Assembly: GCA_020633205.1 (NCBI GenBank)
Contig: JACKEB010000010.1
Coordinates: 124,001-188,000 of the forward strand
Length of the DNA: 64,000 nucleotides
DNA from: Polyangiaceae bacterium
GTDB taxonomy: Bacteria; Myxococcota_A; Polyangia; Polyangiales; Polyangiaceae
Direction: 5' to 3'
The notes under the pieces were generated by a model, which was not told the origin of the DNA, did no database searches, and was given only the letters and a program-made list of their open reading frames with translations. Below are positions 33,673 to 42,361 of this stretch, in pieces; the stretch's first letter is position 1, and every line of letters starts with the position of its first letter. The position numbers were made by a program, and so were the translations under genes.

Positions 33673-34371
33673 TCAGTCCGCTGGATAGTACCACTGTGCG
33701 CTGCACCGTCCCTTGATGCACTCGGCTTGGACAAAGCCGCTGGTGCCGTAGTCTGGAATGCAGTCGTCGCAGCCGGTATTCGGATCGCAGACCAGGGACT
33801 CGAAGTTGCCGTCCTTGCGGATCGCGATCAGGTGTCCCTCGTCCGTTGGGCCACCGCACTCGCAGCAGGTATCCGTGCGAATGCGACAGTCTTCGCCCGT
33901 CATGCACTCGGTGATCGGGTCCTCTTGCAGGTCGACCAAGGTGCACTGGCCCGCTTCACACGTCGCGAGCAGCGTCGGATCGGGCGGCGCGGCACAGGCG
34001 GGGCAGCCGGAGCCTTCACCGCACGCCGCCTGGCTCACGGCTTGGGCCTGATCTTTGCGAACAGCTTGCGCGTCGCCGCGGCTCGGCACGCCACAACTGC
34101 CGCAACAGCTGATCGGCATGACGACGCAGTCAGAGGGCACCTGGCAGTCGTTGGGCACGCCTGCGGTGCCGCCGCTTCCAGAAGTCCCAGCGTTACCCGC
34201 GCCGCCAGCATTACCAGCACTGCCGCCGTTACCAGCGCTACCGGCGCTGCCTCCGCTACCGCCGCTCCCTGCACCACCCCCGCTGTTCGCGGAGCCGCCA
34301 CAGCCAGCACTCAGCGCAACGCCGAGCAGCGCCACACTCACCCCCAAACCCAAGACACGCAACGAAGCCAT
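33673..34371 (-). CDS. Cys-rich surface lipoprotein, tandem paralogue 3
   Basis: 232 residues; the ATG begins MASLRVLGLGVSVALLGV, ending in SAGCGG. Linker of Gly/Ser/Asn/Ala to about residue 72. Repeat 1: CQVPSDCVVMPISCCGSCG, CPACAAPPD and CEAGQCTLVDLQ. Repeat 2: CMTGEDCRIRTDTCCECGG, VCDPNTGCDDC and CIKGRCSAQWYY. It is closest to paralogue 1 in repeat 1. It is the first gene of the array in transcription order. A copy of the dispersed G-rich motif lies in its signal-peptide codons. Confidence 0.75.
   Translation of the reverse strand: MASLRVLGLGVSVALLGVALSAGCGGSANSGGGAGSGGSGGSAGSAGNGGSAGNAGGAGNAGTSGSGGTAGVPNDCQVPSDCVVMPISCCGSCGVPSRGDAQAVRKDQAQAVSQAACGEGSGCPACAAPPDPTLLATCEAGQCTLVDLQEDPITECMTGEDCRIRTDTCCECGGPTDEGHLIAIRKDGNFESLVCDPNTGCDDCIPDYGTSGFVQAECIKGRCSAQWYYPAD
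34336..34351 (-). repeat. Copy 7 of dispersed G-rich motif, inside a signal peptide
   Basis: GGGTTTGGGGGTGAGT on the minus strand, encoding part of LGLGVS in paralogue 3, about 20 bases after its start codon. Confidence 0.5.
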
Positions 34372-34514
34372 GTCCAACGCTTAAGCACTAGCTGTGCCAG
34401 GTGGGCCGGGCTGGCGCACACGGGATTTGCGGGGGTAATTCGCTGGAGTATCCACCGGCGCTGAGTGCCGAAGCTGGCCCAATCTGGGCCAACTCCGGTC
34501 GACCCAGTCGCACC

Positions 34515-36368
34515 TCACCAGCTGACGCTGGAGGCGGCGTCGCTCTGCGGGAGCTTGATCCAGAGGTAAGTTCCGTCGGTCGCGAAGCCCGAGGCGCTGG
34601 CGAGCAGCGCGCTCAGATCGCTCGCTTGATTCAGTGCGGAACCGCCGAGGCTAACACTGGTGGGCAGCGTCTCGAGGCGGACCCGCAAGATCGCCGTGCG
34701 CAGCGTGCGGCTGAGGTCGACGCCGTTCGCTGTCAGCTGCACGGTCGTGGTGGCGTCGTCCGTATCATGAGCCTTGAAGGTCGTCGCGCTGCTGCCTGGG
34801 TAGAGCAACCAGGTATCCGACCCAGCGAATGCTGCGCTGCCGATCCCGGTGGCGTCGTTGTCGATATCCATAGGGATAATCGCGCCCTCACGCACGAACA
34901 GTGGAATGCGTGCCGGATCCGTCGAGTCGTAGGCGGTGAGGGTTTGACCGCCGTCTAGCGGTGCGGCGCTCGGGTTCCACCAGTCGTAGTAGCGTGCCCC
35001 CGCGGGGAGGACGACGTCACGTGTGCCCGTCGCATCCAAGATGGGGGCGACGAAGAACGCCTCACCCAAGTGGTAGCGGTAGTCACCCGCCCAGTTCGCG
35101 AGCTCACCTTCGGGGCGGATAATTTGTTCTGCCCCGGCGTACGCCTCCTCTGCCAGGCTGTAGTAGAAGGGCACCAGCTCGTGATGCAGCGTCGCCCAGT
35201 AGCGGTAGATCGCCGTCGTCTCGTCGGGCTTGTCCTCGACCGCCCAGGGCTCGAGGTTCGCGCGGCCGTGGAGCTGCATGAACGGCGTCATCGCGCTCAC
35301 AGCGGTCCAGCGCACGAAGTTCAGCTGATCGAAGGGCACCAGCTCGAAGGTCTTGTCGTCGCGGTCCAGGTAGCCGCCGAGGTCCGACCCGACCACCACA
35401 TAACCCGCGTCCGCGGAGCGGAAGATGTGGTCGAGGGCGTCTTCTAGCCCCACCCAGTCACGCCGGTTGTCGCCGACCCACGCGACGGGCGCGTGCTCTT
35501 TCCGCGCGAAAAAACGCCCAGAGAAACCGTAGCTCTCGTCCCACGGGCGCACCATGGTGATGAAGTCTTTGCGCCCCGTGGCGTACTGCCCGTACGACCA
35601 ATAGTCGCGGTAATACTCCTCGGAATACTCTTGGCGGCTCTTCTCGCCGGCCGCCGTCGTCATCGGATCGTCGAGGATGTAGTTCTCACCGAAGTCGAGC
35701 TTCCAGCCGTCGATGCCCATGTCGAGGAGTGGCTTTTGCCAGGTGTGGAACCACGCGGTGGCCTTGGGGTTGAAGAAGTCGACGCCGGAACCGATGCCCT
35801 TCCACCAGTTGTAGGTGTAGGAGTCCTCAACGAAGAACTTGCACTGGTCACCCTCGTCCCAGTTCTCGCTCTTGCCCTCGTAGGTGTCCCCGGTCGGCTC
35901 GTAGTCGAAGGAGGAGTAGTTCACCATCTGGGTGACCCACATCACGACCTTCACGTCTTGGGCGTGCATGTCGGAGATGAACTGGGGAAACTCCGGATAG
36001 CGGCTCGGGTTCGGGATGAAGTTGTTGTAGTTCGTCTCCCAGGGGCTATCGATCACCAGCACGCCCACCGGAATGTCGCGCTGCTTGAAGCCAGCGACGA
36101 AGTCTCGACTATCTTGCCCCGTGGAAATGTCTTTCGAGATCCACGGCTCGAACGCCCAGCGCGGCGTGTAGATCTTGGGTGTCGGGATCTCGACCACCTC
36201 CGGCTCGCACGGGTTGGCTCCGCCACTCCCGGCAGCACCCGCTGTGCCTCCAGCGCCACCCGCAGCACCAGACCCACCAGAGCCCGCCGTCTCAGAGTCC
36301 TCCCCGCAACCAGTGCTCACCAAAGCAGCCAGCCCGAAGCAACACACACCCAAAGCTAGTCCACGCAT
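34515..36368 (-). CDS. Glycoside hydrolase family 31 lipoprotein
   Basis: 617 residues. The lipobox is ALVSTGCG, then a short Gly/Ser/Ala linker. The (beta/alpha)8 domain is GH31: IPVGVLVIDSPWETNYNNF, VKVVMWVTQMVNYSSF, and DGWKLDFGENY where Asp of KLDFGE is the expected nucleophile. Downstream WVGDNRRDW carries the region of the acid/base Asp, followed by VVGSDLGGYL and FMQLHGRANLEPW. A C-terminal beta-sandwich (FVREGAIIPM) completes the enzyme. GH31 includes alpha-glucosidases, alpha-xylosidases and sulfoquinovosidases; which one cannot be decided. As a lipoprotein it likely trims glycans at the cell surface. Confidence 0.88.
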   Translation of the reverse strand: MRGLALGVCCFGLAALVSTGCGEDSETAGSGGSGAAGGAGGTAGAAGSGGANPCEPEVVEIPTPKIYTPRWAFEPWISKDISTGQDSRDFVAGFKQRDIPVGVLVIDSPWETNYNNFIPNPSRYPEFPQFISDMHAQDVKVVMWVTQMVNYSSFDYEPTGDTYEGKSENWDEGDQCKFFVEDSYTYNWWKGIGSGVDFFNPKATAWFHTWQKPLLDMGIDGWKLDFGENYILDDPMTTAAGEKSRQEYSEEYYRDYWSYGQYATGRKDFITMVRPWDESYGFSGRFFARKEHAPVAWVGDNRRDWVGLEDALDHIFRSADAGYVVVGSDLGGYLDRDDKTFELVPFDQLNFVRWTAVSAMTPFMQLHGRANLEPWAVEDKPDETTAIYRYWATLHHELVPFYYSLAEEAYAGAEQIIRPEGELANWAGDYRYHLGEAFFVAPILDATGTRDVVLPAGARYYDWWNPSAAPLDGGQTLTAYDSTDPARIPLFVREGAIIPMDIDNDATGIGSAAFAGSDTWLLYPGSSATTFKAHDTDDATTTVQLTANGVDLSRTLRTAILRVRLETLPTSVSLGGSALNQASDLSALLASASGFATDGTYLWIKLPQSDAASSVSW

Positions 36369-36921
36369 CTCCCCAAGCCTGCCACGGGGAGCGCGTGAGC
36401 CAGCGCAGATTCAGGCGCCTGGCCGAGATGCCTCACGGTTCGAGTCCTCAGAACGAGAAAACGAAAATTCGACGGAGCCGGGGAATGACTGCCCCGGACC
36501 TTGCGTTGCCCCCCACGCTACGGGAGTCACGAAGCGCAGGGAGCAGCGACTTCGTGGCAGGGACAAGAGCAGGGGAGAGCTTGCGTCCCAGTCACACTCG
36601 GGGTCGGCTTGCGTGAGGGAAACCAAGCGCAGGCCGGCCTCAAGTGTGAGTTTTTCCGGTGCCCACCCCGCTGCACTCGAGTGCGGGTTTGGGGGTGAGG
36701 CGCACCAGGTGCCTCCTCAGACTCGCCCAAGCCAGCGCAGCTCCGGGCTCAGCGCCGAGAGCGCGAACGGGAAACGTCTCGCTGCGGGCGAGCTCGCGGA
36801 ACCTGGCTGGTTTTCATCTCGCGAAAGAGCGGCAGCAATTCGACTCGGAGCGCTTGACAGATGTGCGGTCTGCAATCATTCTGCGCCGCCCGCTGGCAGG
36901 AAATCCTTGCCAAAAAGCCCT
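36369..36921. other. Long intergenic region before tRNA-Pro
   Basis: 553 bases with no supported gene between the GH31 start and the tRNA. It contains the palindrome GCACTCGAGTGC (about 36672-36683) immediately followed by a copy of the dispersed G-rich motif. It must carry the promoters for the divergent GH31 gene and tRNA. Short open frames here look random. Confidence 0.4.
36685..36700 (+). repeat. Copy 8 of dispersed G-rich motif
   Basis: GGGTTTGGGGGTGAGG on the plus strand, directly after a 12-base palindrome and about 220 bases before tRNA-Pro. Confidence 0.6.
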
Positions 36922-36995
36922 CGGGGCGTAGCGCAGTTTGGTAGCGCGCATGGTTCGGGTCCATGAGGTCGGCAGTTCGAATCTGCCCGCCCCGA
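36922..36995 (+). tRNA. tRNA-Pro(CGG)
   Basis: Cloverleaf: acceptor CGGGGCG pairs with CGCCCCG; the D arm contains GCGCAGTTTGGTAGCGC; the anticodon stem CATGG/CCATG closes loop TTCGGGT with anticodon CGG; the T arm has GTTCGAAT. Discriminator A; CCA is not encoded. The C1-G72 pair is typical of bacterial tRNA-Pro. Confidence 0.95.
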
Positions 36996-37014
36996 CAACA
37001 CAAACACCCGATTG

Positions 37015-37050
37015 GCCCGGTCGACCTCAGGTTGGCCGGGCTGAAGTGTT
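37015..37050 (+). terminator. Probable terminator of tRNA-Pro
   Basis: GCCCGG and CCGGGC enclose an inner ACCT/AGGT pairing, followed by TGAAGTGTTTC. The T run is weak. Confidence 0.5.
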
Positions 37051-37194
37051 TCTGGCCCTCCGAAACGCCTGTGAAGCAGAGCGCCCGACCGATCGGTTCC
37101 ACTCAGGTCGTAGCGGGAACACCATTCCAGATCACCCGAGTATGGCGCCGCTGGTCGCTTGCGGGCTGGGGGGCAGAATGGGACAAGCCCGAGC

Positions 37195-38427
37195 ATGCGA
37201 AGCTTGCTTGGATTGGCACTGGGACTCTGCCTTGGCGCGACGACGTGGGGCTGCTCTGACGACTCCACGAGCGGTGGAGCCGGCGGCAGCGGAGGCACCG
37301 CTGGGAGCGCTGGCCAAGGCGGCAGCGCGGCAGGTGGAAGCGCTGGGAGCACCGCGGGCACGGCGGGCTCCACCAGCGGAGGCAGCGCGGGCACGGCAGG
37401 CAGCGCGGGCACCGGCGGCAACCCGAACACCTTCGAGATCCAGGCCTTCGATCACGAGCGCATCACCTCCGACGGTTCTCAGCCGAACTTCCAGCACATC
37501 GAAACAGACGTCGACTTCAAGCAAGGCCCGTTCGAGAAGGTGACGCTGATCGTCGATCTCGAGAGCACCTGCTACCCCTTCGATACCTGGCTCGGGCCGA
37601 ATCCAACCAACCCACCGCCAGCGGGCCACAACTGGCCAGCGGACTGCGACGCCTTCGACCGCAACTTCGAGTTCACGCTGGACGAGCCGACCCAGGATGG
37701 TGAGCCACCTGCCATCGAGCTCGTGCGAGCGATCACCCCCTTCGGCGGACCAGAGCACTTCGAGATCGACATCACTGACGTCGCGAACGGCATAGCTCCT
37801 GGCACACACCGTCTGCGCAGCCACATCTCCACGTGGTCCGATGGCGCCGGACAGGTCAGTGGCTCGAACGGCGGCTGGTTCGTTTCCGCGAAGATTCAAG
37901 TGAGCCCTGGGCCGGCGCCGCGCAACGTGCTCGCCGTGATCCCGCTCTACAACGGAAGTCACGGCGCGATGAGCCCCGACGCGATCGACTTCGACGTGCC
38001 GGCGGGGACCACCTCCACGCGCGTCGAGTATCGCGCCACGGGGCATGGTGGCGTGTTCCCATCCCCGGGCTGCACCCAACCTGGCGAGGAGTTCTGCAGG
38101 CGCGATCATCGCTTCTTCGCGGATGGCACCCAGTTCGACCGTCAGACACCCTGGCGCGACGACTGCAAAGATCTGTGCACTCGCAAGACGTTCACCACTG
38201 CTGGTGGCGGAAGCTTTGAGTACTGCGAGGAAAATCCGTGCGGCGCCATCGCTAGCGTCGAGGCGCAGCGCGCAAACTGGTGCCCTGGCAGCGTGACCCC
38301 GCCGATCAACTTCGAGCGAGCGGAGTACAACACCGCGGGTCAGCACAACTTCGCGTGGACGATTACTCCCGTTGCCGATGGCGGAAGTTGGCGCGTTTCT
38401 GCCGTCTTGTTCGCGTTCGGCGATTGA
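37195..38427 (+). CDS. PNGase F-like lipoprotein
   Basis: 410 residues. The start is the ATG of MRSLLGLALGLCLGATTWGC, a lipoprotein signal. A long Gly/Ser/Ala/Thr linker reaches about residue 78. The rest resembles the two jelly-roll domains of peptide-N-glycosidase F: VTLIVDLESTCYPFDTW and FELTRAITPFGG-like sequence in domain 1, then VEYRATGHGGVFPSPGC, EEFCRRDHRFFADG and TPWRDDCKDLC in domain 2. PNGase F releases N-glycans from glycoproteins; the GHGG and HRFFADG region is the most family-like. Activity is plausible but the acidic catalytic residues were not verified by alignment. It sits near a GH31 lipoprotein. Confidence 0.7.
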   Translation: MRSLLGLALGLCLGATTWGCSDDSTSGGAGGSGGTAGSAGQGGSAAGGSAGSTAGTAGSTSGGSAGTAGSAGTGGNPNTFEIQAFDHERITSDGSQPNFQHIETDVDFKQGPFEKVTLIVDLESTCYPFDTWLGPNPTNPPPAGHNWPADCDAFDRNFEFTLDEPTQDGEPPAIELVRAITPFGGPEHFEIDITDVANGIAPGTHRLRSHISTWSDGAGQVSGSNGGWFVSAKIQVSPGPAPRNVLAVIPLYNGSHGAMSPDAIDFDVPAGTTSTRVEYRATGHGGVFPSPGCTQPGEEFCRRDHRFFADGTQFDRQTPWRDDCKDLCTRKTFTTAGGGSFEYCEENPCGAIASVEAQRANWCPGSVTPPINFERAEYNTAGQHNFAWTITPVADGGSWRVSAVLFAFGD

Positions 38428-38475
38428 TCCGCGTTTCCCGCAACGACTAGCGCCGCTACGCGATACCCTGGCGCC

Positions 38476-39624
38476 ATGCGTGTGGGGTTCTTGGGGTGCG
38501 CTGCGTGCCTAGTGTACCTGGCAGGTTGCGGTAGCGATGACCGCCCAGCCCGCCTGGGTGGGGGGAACGGCGGAAGTTCGAGCTTTGGCGGAAACGGGGC
38601 GAAAGGCGGGAGCGCTGGAACAAGCACCGCTGGCGCCGCCGGTAGCGCAACTGGAGGCGCGGCGGGCAGCTCGGGCGCTGCAGGCAGCGCTGTCGGAGGC
38701 AGCAGCGCCGGGGGCGCCGGAGCGAGCGGCGGCGCTGGTAACGCCGGTGGTACAGGCGGAACGATCCCGAGCGGGCCCCTCGACGGCAACGTCGTTTACC
38801 GCGTGAGCCAGCTCCGCGGCGCTCCGCCTGGTTCAACCGTGATTTGCCCAACGCGCAGCGAGGGTCCGATAACGGCCGCGCCCGGCGTCGAATCCGCGAC
38901 CCGCGCCTGGGTCCACCCAGGCAACGGCAACCTCTACTACCTGAGGGGTGGTAGTATCCGCGTGGTAACACCCAACCCGCTCACCGACGACGGCAATGGG
39001 AACTACATCTATCCCGACCTCTTGCAAGCCCTGGACGACGACCTCGAACTGCCGTTCAGCTGCCCGCGCGGAACCCTCGTCGACTTCGTGCTCGATCAAG
39101 GCGGTAATGCTTACCTCGCCTGCACGGATTCCACTGAGACCAACTGGTACACCGAGGGCGGGTCGCCTTATACAGCTTGTGTGCACGACGCCGCGAGTCG
39201 ACCCGTGGCCTTCGGGACGGACGGTAGCGTGCACTGCAACTCCCGTCTCATCTCGGGCGCCGGAGCGCTCGGCATCAGCGACTACTGGAGCGAGGAACAG
39301 GCGCTGGCCATCCGCGCGAATCCAGCGGACGGTGGTTTCCGCACGGGTAATCAAGCGCCTGGCAACACAACCGTGGTGGAACTCTACCAGCTCAACTTGA
39401 GCGGTACGGCGCTACTCAACGCGATCGACTTGGGCGTCGCCTACCCTCAGCTCGGAAGCTGTGCGTTGACCCGCAATGGCAACTTGGAGTGCATAGCGAT
39501 CCCAGTCTCGGCTCCGGCGCGCCTCCTGACGTTTGGCCCAACCGGCGACGAGAGCCCACTCTCGGATGACGCAGACCAGCCCCCGTGCACGATCACGGAT
39601 GCATTCTTGGTAACCGGTCCCTGA
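38476..39624 (+). CDS. Surface lipoprotein of unknown function
   Basis: 382 residues. The lipobox is LVYLAGCG, then an approximately 75-residue Gly/Ser/Ala/Asn/Thr linker. The C-terminal 280 residues contain propeller-like strands (VYRVSQLRG, AWVHPGNGNLYYLRGG, VDFVLDQGGNAYLACTD, CALTRNGNLECIAIP). Several cysteines (CPTR, SCPRG, ACTD, ACVHD, HCNS) suggest disulphides. The pattern of repeated NGNLYY and GGNAYLAC-type hairpins fits a beta-propeller, but I cannot name a family. It starts about 50 bases after the PNGase F-like gene, so co-transcription is likely. Confidence 0.7.
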   Translation: MRVGFLGCAACLVYLAGCGSDDRPARLGGGNGGSSSFGGNGAKGGSAGTSTAGAAGSATGGAAGSSGAAGSAVGGSSAGGAGASGGAGNAGGTGGTIPSGPLDGNVVYRVSQLRGAPPGSTVICPTRSEGPITAAPGVESATRAWVHPGNGNLYYLRGGSIRVVTPNPLTDDGNGNYIYPDLLQALDDDLELPFSCPRGTLVDFVLDQGGNAYLACTDSTETNWYTEGGSPYTACVHDAASRPVAFGTDGSVHCNSRLISGAGALGISDYWSEEQALAIRANPADGGFRTGNQAPGNTTVVELYQLNLSGTALLNAIDLGVAYPQLGSCALTRNGNLECIAIPVSAPARLLTFGPTGDESPLSDDADQPPCTITDAFLVTGP

Positions 39625-39693
39625 GCACAACGGTCCTGCGCCTCCGCCGAGCGCGCGTTTCTCGGAGTGCGCGATTCTCGGAGCGCCCTGCGC

Positions 39694-40107
39694 TCAGAGC
39701 TGCGCGCGGATCCGCTCAGCGACGTCCTGCGCGGCCTCGGGTTCGAGTTTCTGCGCGGGCCAGCCGATACCGAGCCCCTCATCCGGGTTGGGCTTCGGAA
39801 TGATGTGGAAGTGCACGTGGAAGACCGCCTGATGCGCCGGAGCGCCGTTGTTCTGCAGGATGTTGTAGTCCTCGCAGCCGACGGCCTTCATCACCGCGCG
39901 ACAGAGGCGCGGTAGCACCCGACCGATGGCGGCGGCGGACTCGTCGGTCAGCTCATCGACCCGTGCGACGGCCTGCTTGGGGATGACCAGGGTGTGCCCA
40001 GCGCTCAGGGGGTTGATGTCGAGGAACGCCAGCACCAGGTCGTCTTCATACAGCTTGTGGCAAGGGATCTCGCCGCGAATGATCTTGGAGAATATGGTCT
40101 CGCCCAT
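39694..40107 (-). CDS. HIT-family nucleotide hydrolase
   Basis: 137 residues; the start is the ATG after GAGAGGTAGACCG. It is the Hint-branch histidine-triad type: IFSKIIRGEIPCHKLYEDD at the start, FLDINPLSAGHTLVIPK, and the catalytic HVHFHIIPKPN. Such enzymes hydrolyse purine nucleoside phosphoramidates, including adenosine 5'-monophosphoramidate. It starts about 50 bases past the stop of the TrmB regulator on the same strand and may be co-transcribed with it. Confidence 0.93.
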   Translation of the reverse strand: MGETIFSKIIRGEIPCHKLYEDDLVLAFLDINPLSAGHTLVIPKQAVARVDELTDESAAAIGRVLPRLCRAVMKAVGCEDYNILQNNGAPAHQAVFHVHFHIIPKPNPDEGLGIGWPAQKLEPEAAQDVAERIRAQL

Positions 40108-40158
40108 CGGTCTACCTCTCGTATCCTCGTGGATTCCAAATGCGATTCGAAACACGCT

Positions 40159-40983
40159 TCATGACTCGAGGATGTGCGCCAACTCCTCGACCGGCGCGAG
40201 CATCTTCGTGAGGTGCGTCACCACCTCGGACACGTCGAGCCCCTTGCGCTGACCGAGTAGCGTGATGTCGAGCACCAGGTTCGAGACAGCCATCTCCACC
40301 AGCGCTGGCTCATCCGTCACCACAGCGCGATTGTTGTCCATATCCTCGGCACCGCCGACCAGCGCGCGTTGCTGATCAGCAACGAGGATGACCTTGTGCT
40401 GCCAGTACGACTCGAGCTCTGCCTCGGCGATCTCGTAGCTCAGCACCTGACCATAGCTCGGGTCGAGTGCGTTGAAGGAGAACAGCACCACCTTCACGTC
40501 GCGCGCCTGGGCTTCCACGAGTTGGGGAGCGAGGCGCTCGGCTTCCCTACCCCACATCGACGCGTACACGCTCGACTTGGCGTTGACGATCAGCCCTTCT
40601 GCTTGCTCGAGCATCGCGCTGTAGCCATGCACCGTCCACGTGACCGCTTGCTTGCGTTGGCCAGCGAGGTGCTCGAGGCCGCCCTTCAGCTCGTCCAAGC
40701 TGCGGCGAAAGCGCGTGCTCAACAGGTGATGCAGGCGCTCCGGCGCGAGGGGCACGTAGCGCACCGGCTTGTCCTGGATCGGATTCACCAGGCCGAGCGC
40801 CTCGAGCCGCTTGAGGACGCCGTAGATCGCGGAGCGGGGTACCCCCGAGCGCGTCGCCAACTCGTAGCCTGTGGCTGGGCTGTTCTTTACGAGCGCCAGG
40901 TACGCCTTTGCGTCGGTCGCGGTGAAGCCCAGCGCCTTCATGTTCTCGACGAGTTGGTCTTCTGCTTCGGGTGTGCGTGCCAC
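40159..40983 (-). CDS. TrmB-family transcriptional regulator
   Basis: 274 residues from a GTG after CGAGGACCAGA. The N-terminal winged helix: LGFTATDAKAYLALVKNSPA and GYELATRSGVPRSAIYGVLK, then LVNPIQDKPVRYVPLAPERL. The C-terminal part (about 110-270) resembles the phospholipase D-like ligand domain of TrmB proteins (GYSAMLEQAEGLIVNAKSSV, WGREAERLAPQL). TrmB regulators, best known from archaea, bind sugars or other effectors. It is divergent from the acyl-CoA dehydrogenase gene across 136 bases and probably controls it. Confidence 0.85.
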   Translation of the reverse strand: MARTPEAEDQLVENMKALGFTATDAKAYLALVKNSPATGYELATRSGVPRSAIYGVLKRLEALGLVNPIQDKPVRYVPLAPERLHHLLSTRFRRSLDELKGGLEHLAGQRKQAVTWTVHGYSAMLEQAEGLIVNAKSSVYASMWGREAERLAPQLVEAQARDVKVVLFSFNALDPSYGQVLSYEIAEAELESYWQHKVILVADQQRALVGGAEDMDNNRAVVTDEPALVEMAVSNLVLDITLLGQRKGLDVSEVVTHLTKMLAPVEELAHILES

Positions 40984-41119
40984 TCTGGTCCTCGTTGCGC
41001 GCCGCTCGGGTCAGTGCGAGGCGGCGAAGGCGCCGGACACAATACAGAATGTTGGCGGCTGCCGTCACCTGGCAGGCAACGACTTGACCGACAACCCCCG
41101 GCTCCCTTCAGATGTCGGC

Positions 41120-42265
41120 ATGAGCCTGAGTGATGAAGCCATCGAGCAGCTGCTCGGCACCGTGTCTCGCTTCGTGGCGGAGCGCCTGGTGCCCCTCGAA
41201 GAGCAGGTGGCCGAGACCGATCATGTCCCCGAGGCGATCGTGGACGAGATGCGGCAACTTGGCCTGTTTGGGCTGTCGATCCCCGAGAGCTACGGGGGGC
41301 TCGGCCTGAACATGGAAGAGGAGGTCCGCGTCGCCTTCGAGCTCGGCCAGACCTCCCCTGCTTTTCGTTCGGTGCTCGGTACGAACAACGGCATCGGCTC
41401 CCAGGGCATCGTGATGGCGGGGTCCGAAGCGCAGAAGGGCCACTACTTGCCGAAGCTCGCATCGGGCGAGCTGATTGGTTCCTTCGCGCTGACCGAGCCC
41501 GAAGCGGGCAGTGACGCGGGGTCGCTCCGAACCCGGGCGGTGCTTGACGGCGACGTCTATGTGCTCAACGGGACCAAGCGCTTCATCACCAACGCGCCGG
41601 AGGCGGGCGTGTTCACTGTATTCGCTCGCACCAGCGACGCGCCGGGGGCTGCTGGGGTAAGTGCCTTCTTGGTGGACGCTGGTCTACCCGGAATCGTGAT
41701 CGGGAAGAACGACATAAAAATGGGCCAGCGCGGCGCCCACACCGCCGACGTCAGCTTCGAGGACTGCCGCATCCCCAAGACCGCAATGCTCGGGGCGCCC
41801 GAAACAGGCTTCCGCACGGCAATGAAGGTACTGGACCGCGGACGCCTGCATATCTCCGCCGTGTGCGTCGGGGTGGCGGAACGCCTGATTCGAGACAGCC
41901 TGAAGTATGCCCTCGAGCGCAAGCAATTCGGCAAGCCAATCGCTGACTTTCAGTTGATTCAAGCGATGCTCGCCGACAGCCAAACGGAGGCCTATGCCGC
42001 GCGCTGCATGGTGCTTGAGACGGCACGCAAGCGCGATCGCGGTGAGGTGGTCAGCACCGAAGCAGCCTGCTCGAAGTACTTCGCGTCAGAGATGGTGGGC
42101 CGCGTCGCTGACCGCGCGGTGCAAATCCACGGCGGAGCAGGCTACATCGCGGACTACGGGGTGGAGCGCTTTTATCGAGACGTGCGCTTGTTCCGCATCT
42201 ACGAGGGGACGAGCCAGATCCAACAGCTAGTGATCGCGAAGAACCTGATCCGGGCGGCACGTTGA
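41120..42265 (+). CDS. Acyl-CoA dehydrogenase
   Basis: 381 residues, the usual length. The start is the ATG of MSLSDEAIEQLL. It dehydrogenates acyl-CoA at C2-C3 with FAD and passes electrons to ETF, encoded here by etfBA. Family motifs: IPESYGGLGLNMEE, FALTEPEAGSDAGSLRT, GTKRFITNAP, IKMGQRGAHTADVSFEDCRI, RKQFGKPIADFQLIQ, QIHGGAGYIADY and RIYEGTSQIQQ, where Glu of YEGT is the expected catalytic base. Chain-length preference cannot be read. It is divergent from a TrmB regulator. Confidence 0.95.
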   Translation: MSLSDEAIEQLLGTVSRFVAERLVPLEEQVAETDHVPEAIVDEMRQLGLFGLSIPESYGGLGLNMEEEVRVAFELGQTSPAFRSVLGTNNGIGSQGIVMAGSEAQKGHYLPKLASGELIGSFALTEPEAGSDAGSLRTRAVLDGDVYVLNGTKRFITNAPEAGVFTVFARTSDAPGAAGVSAFLVDAGLPGIVIGKNDIKMGQRGAHTADVSFEDCRIPKTAMLGAPETGFRTAMKVLDRGRLHISAVCVGVAERLIRDSLKYALERKQFGKPIADFQLIQAMLADSQTEAYAARCMVLETARKRDRGEVVSTEAACSKYFASEMVGRVADRAVQIHGGAGYIADYGVERFYRDVRLFRIYEGTSQIQQLVIAKNLIRAAR

Positions 42266-42284
42266 CGCTCAGAACACCCGCGCA

Positions 42285-42298
42285 GCGCCTGCAGGCGC
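42285..42298. other. 14-base palindrome between convergent genes
   Basis: GCGCCTGCAGGCGC, a perfect palindrome, lies between the stops of the acyl-CoA dehydrogenase and PFK-2/FBPase-2 genes. It may assist termination on both strands, though no T run follows. Confidence 0.35.
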
Positions 42299-42361
42299 GG
42301 TGCCGCCTCCCCCCCAAGAAATGCTCCCGCACAACGTTGCGAGCGGCTCGATGCCCAGATT

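Noticed and set aside
36411..36475. Possible second tRNA (T-loop-like GGTTCGAGTCC)
   Set aside because: The flanking bases do not pair into T, anticodon or acceptor stems.
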